Assembly: GCA_963969595.1 (NCBI GenBank)
Contig: OZ018409.1
Location: 23,614,163-23,678,162 of the forward strand
DNA length: 64,000 bases
Origin: Neckera pumila
Taxonomy: Eukaryota; Streptophyta; Bryopsida; Hypnales; Neckeraceae
Direction: 5' to 3'
Shown: one piece after another, positions 1 through 13,004 of the stretch
Layout: every line of letters begins with the position of its first letter
Position numbering within the stretch: position 1 is the stretch's first letter
Translations under genes and position numbers: made by a program
The notes under the pieces: model-generated
The model's input: only the letters and a program-made list of their open reading frames with translations
Database searches by the model: none
Told to the model about the DNA's origin: nothing

Positions 1-59
1 TAGTTTGTACATTAAATTAGGATGTTTATTTTGTTTGCTTCTTATGGGGAAATCTATAG

Positions 60-340
60 AACCATGTATCCCATGATTGCATTCATTATACTATTAGAAA
101 GCTTTATATGAAGAAGGGTGCACAAACTTTGTTTTGTGGGCGTTTGGACATATAGTGTAAAAGTTATGGATTTTTAATTATTTTTGGATCTTGAATTATC
201 CTAAATTATGGATCTTTTGTATTGTGCATGACTTGTTCATGTTCTTAGTATTGTTAGAAAGCTCTTTACAAAGAAGACTGCACCAAATTTGTTTCTAGTG
301 TTTAAACATTTGGTGTGAAAGTCACGGAAACAAAAACATG
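60..340. repeat. Diverged tandem duplication, about 160 bp period
   Basis: Two adjacent related units. The string TTAGAAAGCT occurs at 94 and again at 254, and each is followed by an AAGAAG..TGCAC..A..TTTGTTT block and then by a GTGTAAAAGTTATGGA-like block. The same building block (AAGCTTTG, about 30-40 bp, then AAAGTTATGR) recurs in family A elements elsewhere in the window, so this is probably the decayed interior of such an element. No terminus is visible. Confidence 0.55.
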
Positions 341-2480
341 ATGAAATCATGACAAAAATTAGGTCAATGGCACAGGGCTATACTAGTTACTATTGCAAAC
401 ATTAATTAGTAGTATTTGTGTACTTGAGTTTGTCATTTTTTTGAAACAACACATTGTAAAACATCACAGAATACGACTTCAACTGAAATCAATGTTGTAC
501 ACATTCTACTAATGAAATTGTATAAAAAAAAAATGGATATGAAATTGCATTTCTCTACATGCTTTCAATGTTTACATTCATCACTAGGACGCAAAATATC
601 TTGCCTTACAAAGCTAAGGTAGGGTGCTCTAAACCAACACCATTCTAAAAGTGACCTCTAATATAGAAGTACATTTTGCCTTCTTTAATGTACTAATAGT
701 GTACATTTTTTGGATTTGGTCGCTATTAGTGATCATAGTGTTTCAACTTCAAAAAGTTGTAATTAATTTCACAAAGGTCCAAAAAAATGGAACAACTTGC
801 ATTAGATGCCAATTCCATTTTTTTTCCTACAGAAACTTATTGAAAAATTGTTTCAAAGACTTTAAGCTTCCCTACAAATGCAATCATCTCTTGCAAAGGC
901 TAATCTCTCCCCCGCCTGGCTTTGACTTTAGTTAGGACCACTCATATGCACACCAGCAATCCCAAAATTGGCTAAATTTTGCTCAATTTCTAGTTAATTT
1001 TTTCTGCCCTCAATGTAAACTCCAAAAAAATCTTCCAAAAATGGACATTTGGCTAAAAACCCTGAACCTGTTCTGAGATCACTAGTGCACACTAACTTAT
1101 TTTCACCATATGCTTTGGCAACATTCACATAACTTACATGAACCACATCTAGCAAAGAGGTAGTAAGATAGAAGCACCAGTTGTCAACCACGCCCAATAT
1201 CCAACGTGTAGGGTGCGCTATTAGGTTGGAAATCAGGCTTGGAGTGTTTCTTTTTTGTTCTTTTCAAGGTTGGGACTAATAAGGTTATGATATATATACC
1301 GAAGTAGTGAGCATTCTTGAACAATTGGAATTGGAAGACTCTAGACATTGGCTACTAGTGAAGTGCACTTTTGGCTCCCAAAATTCACAGTAATTTCAAT
1401 TTCAACAATAAAATTCTAAATTTTTTGCAATCCCCGTATTTCCTATCTTCCTACATAGGAAAAACTTCCACCACCTCATACTGCACTCAATCTGCTCTAA
1501 AATTGCTTCAATGATCGACTACTGGTGCTTTTACCTTAATATCCTCCGTTCCCCTTTAAACAAGCTACCATATGTGAAGGTCTGATTTGACACTCAGGTG
1601 CTGAAATTGAATTTCCATGTCAAATTCACCTCACACCATTCACAAGATGACATGTGACAGTTTTTTTAAAAGAAAAAAAGATTTAATTTATGCCGAAACT
1701 GAACTAAATCATGGACAGTATTTCGGGTAATCACCCCGTACTTCCCACTTGAAGTTACTACTGAAGAACAGTATCAGAATTAACTTATTACAGTATGACC
1801 AGCAGCCCCCAAATCTCGCTGATAGTCTGATGGCTGCCACCACTTTCAAGTCTAGCTTTGGGCAGGTTACCTAAAGTTCAATCCCCCAAGGGCCAAGGCA
1901 GCCGTCACAAATGGTGTCTGCAGTCACCTCCAAATCGTAGAAGACATGATCCCAGTGTATCCAGGCTCATCAATTCATGGATACTTGAATTAACACTTAA
2001 GACACAAGAACATCAACCAAAGTAACAACAAATTAAACCAAAAAATAAACTGATTATTTTTATGACTAAATGAAGGACAAAAGAAGGGCGGGGCACAAAT
2101 AGTGGAAACCCATTGTTTTCTCCTGTTTTTGGTTTTTTTAATGAACACCGTTCTTTTCTAAATAGTAGAAACCCTGAAAATTAAAAGGATTGAAAGAATC
2201 AAAGAAACACCTAGTACACCTTTATTAGTTGTGTTTTGTGACAAGACAATGATATTTTTGAAGTTATATCTATTGTATTGTATTAAATGCACAGTGTGAT
2301 AAAACCTGTCAAAAAATATGTCTCATTTTCATCCCAGAGAAATATCATCCAATTATTTCCAATTATTTCATCTGACGTTTGTGATGAAAACCTAAAGCGT
2401 GATGAGTGAGCATTCTTTTTCGAAGTGAGCACAATGATTCATTGCAATTTGAAGTTGTTAGTATAATATTAAGTACACTA
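341..2480. other. Intergenic, no gene seen
   Basis: AT-rich DNA with only short chance reading frames and no recognisable protein motif, RNA gene or clear repeat boundary. The segment around 1,800-1,950 is somewhat richer in C and G but shows no coding signal that I can support. Confidence 0.5.
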
Positions 2481-2546
2481 TGTCATGCCCTTTGTCACGC
2501 CCTCTGTCACGCCCCCTGTCACGTCCCTTGTCACGTCCCTTGTCAC
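2481..2546. repeat. 12-bp minisatellite (TGTCACGYCCYY)n
   Basis: Five and a half copies of a 12-bp unit beginning TGTCAYG, with changes only at the fourth to last positions. The unit length is a multiple of three, so a short open frame crosses it with a repeated CHALCHA-like pattern. That frame is a by-product of the repeat and not a gene. Confidence 0.85.
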
Positions 2547-2937
2547 AAAATACGCCACGTTTTCATCTTGGAGAAACACCACCCCAATTATTTCATCCAA
2601 CATTCATTCTTCTTTGTATACATGAGACAAGAATCTTCTAATCAAATGCTAATGTTCAAAATACTATGATCAAACTCCAAGGCTACCAACTTCAGGTGCC
2701 TACAAATTGATCACAATGTTACTATTGTAGCTAGTACATATCATGTATAAATTCACTTTGAATTCCAACTGCAATCATTGGATTGGTATTCTCAACTAAA
2801 CCAAAACTTATACATATAGATTGAATTCACAACAAATGAGTTTAGATTAATACAAACACTTCTTACAATCAGTCACAATTTGTTGTGGTGATAAGCAACT
2901 TAAAGGAATACTTTTAATAGAAGTTTATCTCTAACTG

Positions 2938-3930
2938 AATCCCCTAAACACCCCAAGGGCCCAAAAGTGTCCTCACATAGTTTCAAGTCCAATTCAAAGT
3001 ACTGTAACTTTTGCATCCAATGTCCAAATTCAATAAAATTTGTTGGAAAATTTGTGCTCTTTCTTTTCCGTTTGTGTGGTAAAAGTTTTAGATCATTCCA
3101 AAGTGTACTAATTGTTTGGAAGCCAATCAAAGTTCACAAGCTCAATTTGAGTTCACAAGCTCAATTTTAACTCACCAAACTGCATATGATGGCTGCAACT
3201 TTGGGGGCTTGTATCTCCTTCATCTAATGTTAGTTTTCAATAAAAATTTGTTGGTTATGTTCCCTTTGAAGTCTAGTTATTGTGGTATAATTTTCATATC
3301 AATCCAAGTTGTTTTGAATGTCTGGAAGCAATTCAAAGTTCAAAATCCTGACATTTTTGGATTACAATGGACTTTGGTGGCTTATTTCTACTTCATACAG
3401 CGTTTGTTTCCAATAAGTTCATTTGAAAAAGTTGCGCGTACTAATCTAGTTTGTGTGGCTAAATTTTCATATCAATCCAAGAACTTATGAGTGACTGTAA
3501 AGCATTTTAGTAGAAGGAGGCTCAACTTTAGATGTGTTAATTGCAACTTTTCTTGCTATTTTTTGACATTTCAAAGTCATTTTGCAGACATGGTGATTAT
3601 TTTTTCACCAATGTGTTTATATACTGGTTTTCAGTCATTTTATAGTTCAAAGTTGTTTTGTTTGAGTAGATTTGGAGATCGAATTTCACCACCAAATGTA
3701 TTGCTAGGAAAATTTCAGAACCCTATTTCAACGTAAAAACATTATAATCTTGCAATCTATGTGGCCAAATGACTCCAATTTGATCCACATCATCTACATC
3801 ACGTACACTACTAGATTATACAATTGAGATCTCTCTCGAGATCTCTACAAATCTGTGGCATTTAGATCTATAACACTTCAAAAGCAATGATGTTTATGAA
3901 TCCAAAAGGCCTTGGGCCTTTAGGGGTTAA
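2938..3930. mobile_element. Family A non-coding repeat, copy 1
   Basis: About 1 kb with no coding capacity. The right end reads CCTTTAGGGGTTAA (3917-3930), the reverse complement of the family terminus; the left end CCCCTAAACACCCC is a degraded version. Inside are three diverged sub-repeats of about 170-210 bp, marked by a TTTTCATATCAATCCAAG-like string near 3,090, 3,290 and 3,460. The last 190 bp begin with CTTGCAATCTATGTGGCCAAA, matching the corresponding part of the copies at 8,640 and 14,828. Likely a non-autonomous DNA element; transposase type unknown. Confidence 0.6.
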
Positions 3931-4050
3931 AGAATGTGCTTTGTTCAAACAATTTACATTCTCTTACATGGAAACATGAAGTGTGCTCTCTCTCTCTCTC
4001 ATTTCTATTTGGTCCATGTTGACACTCCTTGTAATCCCTTTATAAATGTT

Positions 4051-4202
4051 TTAACCCTTGAAGGACAATGAGGACAAAAAGTGTTCAATGGATGACTTCA
4101 TTCTTTACTATAGAAACATAAAATGTAGCACCTATTGGTTCAATAATTGAAGCATTTAGATGATTACCTTGGGCACATGAGGACGTAACCTTCAAGGATT
4201 AA
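4051..4202. mobile_element. Family B MITE, 152 bp
   Basis: Starts TTAACCCTTGAAGG and ends CCTTCAAGGATTAA, terminal inverted repeats that pair at 13 of 14 positions. The interior contains GTGTTCAATGGATGACTT and CACCTATTGGTT. A second copy with the same interior strings and ends lies at 39,543-39,666. The termini resemble those of family A, so the two may share a transposase. Confidence 0.75.
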
Positions 4203-5207
4203 ATTAGAGCGACCATTTTCCTCCATGAAAAAAAATCATTGTCATCAATGGAAATTGTCCATGTGTTTCAAAAAAAATAAAAAATAAAAAATCATTGTCT
4301 TGACAATTTAGACAAAGAGCTAATTTTGGCCTAAAGACTACAGTTATATTTGTTATAAATACTACAATTGTTTTTGTAAGGTGAACCTAGAAAGCCCCTC
4401 ACACTAGAAGGAATTGCTATAAATGTCAGCTCCTCTGTCAAATATTAATTTTTTCCAAAAAGAGGTTCGTCAAATGCTAAAAATGTTTTTTTTTCTATAC
4501 ATTTTTTTTTTTGAAAAAATAATTTTCCCTCAAAATTTTGGCATTTAATTTATAATGATTTTTGGCCACCCCTGCTCTACAACTATGGAAATTGATTACC
4601 AGTCTATGATGCCATCCTTTATCCTATAAACATTTGACCCTAGTTCTAAACCTTTGGCTAAATATTGTTATTTGTACTCAATTTGATTTTTTCTTTAATC
4701 CGAAGGACCAAGAAGATACTTTGGACTTTTTGAGAACTTGGGCAGGCTCTATTGACTTCATAATTTGAAAATTTTCCATGAATTTTTAAAGATGGATGCT
4801 ACTCATTATAATCTAAATGTGAAGCTTTGTTTCATTTCATTTTTATATATATTGCAAAAGTTAGAAAGTTGTTTTTGATTTCAAAGTCAAACTGGGCAGC
4901 AAAAAATATATTCTCAAAGAATGTTAAATGTTTTTGGAGGATTTTATAGACTCATACCTATTCAAAAACATTTGAATTCCAAATACTGAGGTAAAAGTTA
5001 TGAGGAGGTTTATTTTGCGAGCAATGAAAGTAGAAAAAATACATATTTTGCTATCAATTTTGAAAAAACTAAAATAAAGACTAAAAACAAGGATAATAAT
5101 TGTTTACTAGAATTTTTTAATATTGGCAGTAACAATTCACAAATTCTTCCAAAAGTTATTAATATACTAGTTTTATCTTTCATTTAATAACACCTTCTAC
5201 TTCAGAG

Positions 5208-5208
<1 letters not shown>
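4203..5208. other. Intergenic with family A-like interior fragment
   Basis: No gene. Around 4,800-4,990 is a GTGAAGCTTTGTTTCATTTC block followed by AAAGTTAGAAAGTTG, the recurrent interior block of family A, without recognisable ends. Confidence 0.45.

Positions 5209-5287
<79 letters not shown>
5209..5287. repeat. (TA)n microsatellite, 79 bp
   Basis: Uninterrupted TA dinucleotides, about 39 units. Long enough to form a cruciform and to be length-variable. Confidence 0.98.
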
Positions 5288-5290
<3 letters not shown>

Positions 5291-8200
5291 TTTTTGGGTT
5301 AAAAGGTTTTACATATGTTTTAAGCCCATTTTCCAACATAGCGCCTAAAATGTACAAGTCATAGGACATACATGTTTATTTCTAAAAATGTTAAAAGACA
5401 AACTTCACCTTTTAGAAGGCTAGAAAGCCTACATTTTGAAGTTTTGATACATTGAACTTACAATTGGTGGCGATATTCACTCTAAAATTATAAGACACTG
5501 TACATGAACAAGTTAAATAAAGGAAGGATTGATTGGATTTGTTAAAAATAAGTATTGATGAAGATTTTGACTTGGCTTGCTTTGGAGATGAGTATTTTGA
5601 AGTAGGTTTGGGCCTCTAAATGTGAAAAAAAATTAGGAATTAAAAACTTAAAGAAACCTAATTGCTTGAAATTATTGTGTGAAGCTTCAAGTTTTGGAAT
5701 TAATATATAAATGGATTGCAAAATGAATGGTTGCAAGGAAAACCTATCAATTTTGCCTACAATTTTGTAATACAATACATGGACTAAAACAGTCATAACT
5801 TTTCAAAGCTTTTGAACAAATTTTAAAAAAAATTTAAAAATATGAAAAATTTGTCAAATCTATTGTAAAAAGTATTCACATAAAGCAAGATGAGAAAATA
5901 TTGTTTTTTGACAAAAGCATATTAACCTTGAAGTGATGCTAAGGACGTTTTGTGTCCTTTCAGCGAATGGGTTGTAGGATTAAAAATAAACATTTTTCAT
6001 TCAATTTAAGGGGGGGGGGGGGGATTATAAGAGTGCATTTGATTTGAATAGTTGAATATTCCTTCACTACTATAATATTGATTTTTCAAAAGAAGATGCT
6101 TAATCCACAAATCACCCTTGTATTGTATATTTGACCACTTCTTGCTCTATACTCTTGATGTGAATTTTTAGCCATAAAAAATATATCTTTTGAATTGGAT
6201 CCCAACTAATGAAATGAAATTTGTTAAGTGCAATTTACACTCGAATTAAAAAATTTGAATTTCTATATTTTATTGCAATTTGAATTCTACGCTTAAGACT
6301 ATAGATTATTGATTTTCAAATTTTTGAATGATACAATAACTTTGGTTTATATTGGATGTGATGTTGTACACTATAATATAAATGGCATCTTTTAATTTTC
6401 AAATTATTAGAATTTTTTTCTAATTTTGGAATTTCAAATGTCTCAAAAAGGTAAAAAAATCCAAATAATTTCTTTTTTCAAATGTTGGTCTTCACCTATG
6501 GTCAAAATCTCAGATTTTTGAGCATATGTTGTATTTCTTATGAATTTTCTTTCTTTCTTTTCTTAATTAATAATCAGCAATAATTTCAAATTTTTCAATA
6601 AATTTTTAAAAATTTTAACACCTCATTTGAGGTTATGTGATTTCATGTCTGAAATATTAAAAAAGACCATTCATATATAGTTGCAAATAGAATGACGGAT
6701 TACGAGGCTTGAATTTGTAGTCACAGGTCCATCTTTTTAGAATTAATATAGTTCTTTGAGAAAATAGATTTTTTGATGTTACATTTTTAGAAATTAGTAC
6801 GAAATTTAAATTTTTCTTAAGTTAAAATGGAAATTTTGTAAGTTGAAGGTTTTGTTCAACTAATAAAAATTTGAGAAAATAATAATTAATGATTCCAATA
6901 TAAATGAAGCTTATATTAAGTGTAGAAATTAAACAAAGAGTTTGCTTTTAAAATGTTTTTTTTTAGAGTTTGTAATCAAATTTCCTTTAGAAGACTGAAC
7001 TAAATGATGCAAAGATACATTCCATTTTCAAAATTTTAATCACAAATACAGAATCTTAAAAACAAATTTTCTCAATCTATCCTAAAGGTGAAGTTTCATC
7101 TTTCAAATTTTTTGTTTTGAGAAATAGTTTGTCCTACAATTGAATTTTTTTTATATTCAAGAAAAAAATAGAATATATGATGTCATTTTAAAAAATGAAT
7201 GGTTCATATTCATTTTTTTTTATCTCCTTTGTCTTCTTCTTTTTCAAAAGGTTACACAAACTAATATAAAATACAAAATTCCTAATAACTCAAAATACAA
7301 AAATCTCTAGCCAAGCATTCTTACATGCCAAAGAATTTGACCCTATCCATCTAAATAAATTGCTTTTTAAAATTGCCTAAAGATTGGCTACTCGGCCATT
7401 TTTTTGTAAGTTCTTGCTAAAGATTTTAAAAATATCTTTTGCACAAAAAGTTCAAATGAGATGTTAGATAGTGCTTCGGAATCATTTTGGAAGAAATATA
7501 CAATGAATTAGAAAAAAAGATCAAAATGATTATGTTTTTGTTTTGTTTTGTTTTGTTTGCTACAATGAGATCTTTTGGCATGTGGATTTCCTATTCATGT
7601 TCTTTGTACCATTTGAAAGTACTTTTTGAGGAGGGATGTAAGGAAGCCTTATATGATAAGGGATGCACGGACTTTGTTTTGAGGTGTTCCAACTAACAAT
7701 TAAAAAAGCTATTAAATTTTGAAGAACTAAAAATTTATTTTTACTTTTATTTTTACTATACCGTGGCAACTGCACACGGTTAATTTACCATAGTGAAATA
7801 TGGGAATGATTTAATTGCGCTTTCAGGGACACTTTCAATAAAATATTACTCTCTCCCTCCCAAAATAAATCCAGAGTTTCTTGGAAATGGTGTGATTTGT
7901 TCCTACTCTCAAAGGATTGCGCAAATACTATAGCTTTTAGTCCACCCCACTAGACATAAAAGGATGGAAGTGAACTATGAAGTGATGCGTGTTGAAAAGA
8001 GGCATTGAAATTGAAAAAAAATCTCCCTTTTGGGGGCTGCTCTAGTGCTATGATTTTTATTCATTCTCAAACAAATGTTGCTCCTGTGAACTCCGAGAGC
8101 ATCTCCTGAAATGATTTCCAATGATGCCCTACTATTGAACTCTGGGAAACTTTTTTCAAACACCTTTCATCCAGCGCTCTTCTTTTTTCAAACTGTTCTA

Positions 8201-8639
8201 CGTTTGTTAAAAAAATCTTCACAACTAGAAGTCTAGAACATGGACTTCTCTTTCGGCATCATTTTTTGAACATTCTCTCTTCAGTTTGTAAGCTAACTCT
8301 AAGATTATAATAAGCAATTGAACTTAACAAAGCCTAGATTGTTGATCAAATCGTTCATCTTGCATATATAAGGTTGGTACCTCCAAACAACCATATTTTG
8401 GTATTGAGCCTAGTTACTATTATTAGATTGGTCAAATTTTCATATGTTCTTGTTGGCAAATGAAAGGAGATTCCAATGCACCAAATAACATGACATTTGG
8501 ATACTCTATGCAAAAGTTATTAAGAAACACCGAATTTAATTTGGGACAAGTAATTATATATGGAAACCCTAGATTTATTTTGGGAAGGAGGGAATACTCG
8601 TTAGGAATGAGTACATGGCCAGTTTAGGTTATTTTCACC
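5288..8639. other. Intergenic AT-rich DNA with a G14 run
   Basis: No gene recognised. A run of 14 G lies at 6,010-6,023. Near 5,925 is TTAACCTTGAAGTGATGC, resembling one end of the family B MITE, without a matching second end. Around 7,600-7,690 is a GGATGCACGGACTTTGTTTTG block similar to the repeat at the start of the window. Confidence 0.5.
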
Positions 8640-9567
8640 TTAACCCCTAAAGGACTGGTTGTCTCCTTGGAGGACAATTTAGGTCCGGACGGGTTCCTAT
8701 TGTCTCAATTTTTAATAATATATTTTCGGATTTATTGAAGTTGTATTTTTTTGCAAGAGCTTTGTGAAAATATAACTTTTATTTTCAATGATGCCCGTCA
8801 GCAAGTTATGGCACAATAAGCAAAAATGGAATTTAGCAGGCCGCATAAAAAAAATCACAAAAAGTCAAAATGATTTTTTTTCAATTTTTTGACTCAAAGA
8901 TTATTTTTTTGTTTATACGTGAAGCTTTGTTTCATTCAATTTGGACTAACATTGAGAAAGTTATGGACAATCTTAGTTTTTCAGGCAATCTAAGCATCTT
9001 CTTGAAAAAATAACTTATAGAATTCATTTTTGAATGCAATTCTTAGAATTTTTCAAATTTTTTTTGTTGGACATGATTAGATTTTCTTGCTAGAATAATC
9101 TCATAGTTGGGATTATTGTGATTCAATTCCATCTAAAAGCTATTAAGAATTTAGTTTTTTCTTCAATCTTGAACGCACCTCTTCTTAACAATTTTTTAAT
9201 GAGTGAAAATTAAGTGCTTTTTTCCCTAACTTTTTTTGATAGATTTTCAACTCAACTACTTAACATAAATAAGTAGAAAATCAAAATCAATAGTGCAAAA
9301 AAATTGAACTAAAAAGATTCAAAGCCAAAAAATCTAGTCAAGCAAGGTGCAAAAAAACTTATTTTCTTCACTTTAAATGCACATATCTTGCAATCTACAT
9401 GGTCAAAGTTTTTGAACTTTCTTCCACATATTCATGTACTAGTCAAGTATAAGATCGGTTGGATATGCAAAGAAAAACAATTTTTAAAGTTATTTTCTCT
9501 TTGCAATAGAAATGATAGTTTTGAGTGGTTTTTGGTAGGAAAATCACCTTGGTCCTCTAGGGATTAA
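8640..9567. mobile_element. Family A non-coding repeat, copy 2
   Basis: The best delimited copy, 928 bp. It begins TTAACCCCTAAAGGAC and ends GTCCTCTAGGGATTAA; these pair as terminal inverted repeats at 14 of 16 positions. The interior carries GTGAAGCTTTGTTTCATTC and GAGAAAGTTATGGACAATC, which recur near 58,480-58,560, and the CTTGCAATCTACATGGTCAAA block shared with the other copies. No open reading frame of note. Likely a non-autonomous DNA transposon. Confidence 0.7.
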
Positions 9568-10221
9568 GGTAGCCAGTCCTTTTCTGATCACCCTCCCATT
9601 TCCGATCAACGTAACTTGCCCACCGTAACTTTTAGCACCGGCCGCTCTATACTTTGCTCCGGGCTCCTCAACTTGGAGTGCACATTGCAATTCTTACCCG
9701 AGCCTGCTTTTTCATTAATGATGGGACAATCCTGCTTCATACTCCTCAAAATTGGAGCTACACATTACTATTGCTATTTATAATTTTTTTTTTAAATTAA
9801 AAAACTCCAATAAATTAATTTTTCATTTATGGTGGGAAGAGTGTGGAGTCACCAAGCCCGTGTGACAATGGGGGAACATGGAGCTATTGTGCCCGGGATT
9901 GCTTTGTGACACTCCAACGCCATCCTGCCGTGGGGATTTGGCCGCCCCACGGTGGCGATGCTCTTAGCCCAATGGAGCCCCCACAAAACTTTGTAATTCC
10001 GTTTTGAAGTCTGTTCCGTGCACTTGGAAGTCGCCCACTGGACCAGCAGCCGTCCCTCCTCGGAGTGTGTCCTTCCTCAAGACTTGGCCAAGTCTCCCAA
10101 GCCGTGTCCCCCGGAGCTCCTGCACAAGCTCCCAAGCCCCCATATGAACCTCCCCCCGTCTCACATGTACGCGTCACGAACATTTCCGCCTCGCGGGCTG
10201 CGAAACCTGCGACCCCCCAGC
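9568..10221 (+). promoter_or_regulatory. Upstream region of the WVD2/TPX2-like gene
   Basis: Composition shifts from AT-rich to GC-rich near 9,840. The segment contains a small hairpin (CCGTGGGG / CCCCACGG, about 9,929-9,952). The open frames here on both strands have no recognisable protein features and are read as by-products of GC content. Promoter assignment rests on position and on the TATA box that follows. Confidence 0.5.
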
Positions 10222-10230
10222 TATAAAAAG
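10222..10230 (+). promoter_or_regulatory. TATA box
   Basis: TATAAAAAG in a C-rich context (CCCCCCAGC immediately upstream), on the strand of the downstream gene. It would place transcription start near 10,250-10,265, giving a leader of about 0.9 kb before the ATG at 11,187. Confidence 0.65.
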
Positions 10231-10254
10231 CACATGTTTCCACGACGGATCAGG

Positions 10255-11186
10255 CGCAAGCACAAGCAGCCGAAGAGCGCCACCCGGGAGTGCCGGAACC
10301 CAAACACTACTCAGGACGAGCAAGCCATGGAGATTTGAGAGAGACAGTCAGAGCAGTACATCGCACTGAGTTAAGTGTCGCCTCTTTCTTCCACTGGAGC
10401 ATCGTGGGTGGACGCGCTAGCTAGCCGGGGCGTTTCTCATCAGGCCTGGTTTTCGGCGGAGCTTCTCGCGAGGCGATTTCAACAGTGGTGCAGTACTTAA
10501 TTGCTCAGTTACTTGCTGCAAATCGAAAAGTAGAACTTGTTGAAATTGCGATGTGTTTAGAGTATGCGGCCTTTAATTTGTAGATCATCTATGGTTGCGA
10601 GTTCAGTGTGGCGAGGATTTGGAGTTGGGTTGTGCAGTTTCCTGGACTGGAGTGTATTGTGAGTGCGTTGACGTCGTCGTCGTAGCTTCAGATTGAGACG
10701 AGGGGTTCGTTACGTGGATTGATCTTCACTTGGATCGGAGCTTCTGTGGTGGTTGGGTTTCGAGAGGCACTGGTCTTCAGTTCTCATGGTTTTCTGTCTA
10801 TGTTTTGTGGTGCGATGGATTGTGATCGAGGTGTTGGCTAGAGGGTTTTGAGCAATGTTGAAGTCGGTGCATCATCTAATAACTTAATAATGAAGAGGTT
10901 GACATACAAGGTCATGAAAAGTCGTGAGGTGTTTGTGTTCGTCTGAGCGCATGCTCGCTATTTTGATGATCCTCTTCTGATCGATCTCATTGTTGATGAT
11001 AACCGAGTCTAGAGTGATTTACGGATCGTGTTGTTGATTTGACTAAACGGTATTCGAAATCTGAATCGCTGGTTGGCGTTGGATTGGGGAATATAGAGCA
11101 GCAGAGCTATGATCCCCTGTCGATGGAGAGTTGCTAGTTTGCGCGGGAGTTGAGGGCCAAACACATTGAGTTCATTAGTGGCCGTG
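10255..11186 (+). other. Long 5' leader with upstream ATGs
   Basis: Between the TATA box and the chosen ATG. It contains several short upstream reading frames, for example an ATG at 10,815 that stops after eight codons and another near 10,855 that stops after ten. A 5' UTR intron is possible but I could not fix both splice sites. The upstream ATGs could dampen translation if they are retained in the mRNA. Confidence 0.4.
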
Positions 11187-13004
11187 ATGGGGCAAGAGGA
11201 CGCGTCCAACGGCCGCACCCTCAAACCGAAGCGATTCGACGATGAAGACGCCGACTTCCCTGAATTCGAGTTTCCCGTGGGCGACGCGGCGCATACCACC
11301 CTCCCCGAACGGGAAGAGAATGGCGTGGCCACCGTGCTTCTCCGAGCCCAGATCAGCGAGTCTCCGAAAAAGATGCCACTCGCAATCCTTGATAATGGTG
11401 GCCGCGTGACAGCGCGCCTCTCCGAACCTCCGGAAGCAACTCAACCCGAGACTAGCAAGCACGTCTTGGCCGAGTCGGAGTCCAAGATTCCAATCCCAGT
11501 TCCAGCCTCGTCCGTGTCGCAGCGGAAGGTCTTGTCTCCCAATCCTTCCTTCAAGAGCTTGGTAACGCTTCTCGGGGAGCCGCCCAAGCTTCGAGGGTCC
11601 ACGAGCTTGGAACGCAGGGAAGCGAATGGGGAGATCACCAAGGAGGACGATCGGGATGGGGATTCAGCGGGAAGTGACAACAAGGGGACACTTTCCGCGC
11701 CGTCGAGTAAGAGATTGAACAGCATTCTATCCCGAGTGAGCGCGAAAGTGGCCGCGCAAGCGGCTGATTCTGGATCCAGGACTCCGGAACGCGTGACGAG
11801 TGCGCTCAGCGTGAACGTGCTGGTGGAGAAATTCGCCGCTGGTGCGCGGCCGGTGTCGCCGCGCATCGGCCCTAGGAACCTTACCAGCCCCCGACGCGTG
11901 ATGGCGGATCGCTCTCGGTCACCAACGCCTCGTCACTTACAAGAGTCGCGTCCCGTGACGCCCAGGCCGATCTCGAGTCCGCGACGGGGAAGTCTTGCGG
12001 AGCGTTCCGTGTCACCCGTGCCGTCACGGTCATGGAAGGATTCCGTTTACAGCGACATGCCCAAGGACCGGCGACCCAGTTTCTCGAACCCAGGTCAGTG
12101 TTCTCGAACCAGGTCAGAAGCCTTTACGCCACGCCAAACTGACTTAAGTTCTCCAGTTTTCATTATTCGGGACTCAGAGTGGGTGGACGATGTGTTATGT
12201 TTGGTCATGTTGTCATTCACCAGCTGACACCCACTTCGAGGAGATCATATCTGATTGTTGAGTGCGAAGATGTGAACCAATCTCCCACTTTCTAAGGCCT
12301 CTTTTCCATCATTGTAAACCCTGCAGTTCTGATTTGAAATTGGCAACAAGAAAATGTAATTTTACACACTAAACTCTCGCTGCATGCAATCAGGTCCTGC
12401 CACATCCTCCCCGCCACGCTTCCTGACGCCCACTCAAGCCGCGGCTTTAAAAACTGTGGCGAGTCCAAACTCGAAGGCTTCCCAGTTCACCACCGCGTTC
12501 GGCATCACGACCCCCGTGAAGCACCCCACCCCTTCTGTCACCAAGACCATTTCCACCGTCTCCAAGATCAGCTCCACGATCACCAAACCCGCGGGGTTCA
12601 ATTTCCGCACCGATGAGCGCGCGGAGCGACGCCGCGACTTCTACTCCAAGCTGGAGGAGCGGTTGAAGGTGAAGGAGGAGGAGCGTCGACGCGCTGAACT
12701 GAAGTCGCTGGAGGAGAAGGAGTGGCAACTGCGGGAGCTTCGGAAAAGCTTGGCGTACAAGGCGAATCCTGTCCCTCGGTTTTACCAAGAGCCTGCCCCC
12801 GCACCAGCTGAGGTTCGGAAGATTGCGCCTACGCGAGCCAAGTCGCCGAACTTCACGACGCCGCGACGCAGAGATAGCTGTCCTGCGAGCTCCGCGAGTG
12901 AGCCCGGGCGGCTGAGTCCGTTGCGTAGTACGCGCTCGCTGTCGCGCTCGGAGAGCCTCAAGTCGTCGATACCGAAGCCTAAGCTGCCCTTTCGGCCTGT
13001 TTAG
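11187..13004 (+). CDS. WVD2/WDL-type TPX2-domain microtubule-binding protein
   Basis: Two exons, 11187-12093 and 12394-13004, joining in phase 1 (G|GT, Gly303) to give 505 aa. The TPX2 C-terminal motif lies at about residues 370-457: GFNFRTDERAERRRDFYSKL, a K/E/R-rich helix, RELRKSLAYKANPVPRFYQE and KIAPTRAKSP. That arrangement is typical of the plant WAVE-DAMPENED2 (WVD2/WDL) family, which binds and bundles cortical microtubules. Residues 1-370 are low-complexity, rich in S, P and R (repeated SP and RP pairs), with an acidic start (DDEDADFPEFEF). The ATG at 11,187 has G at +4; the frame is open upstream but lacks an earlier ATG. The family assignment is firm on the motif; the exact paralogue is unknown. 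The duplicated donor region (12,081-12,113) is described in the findings. Confidence 0.85.

Noticed and set aside
10018..10338. GC-rich open frames on both strands upstream of the TPX2-domain gene
   Set aside because: No domain, both strands open to a similar degree, and the TATA box and leader overlap them.
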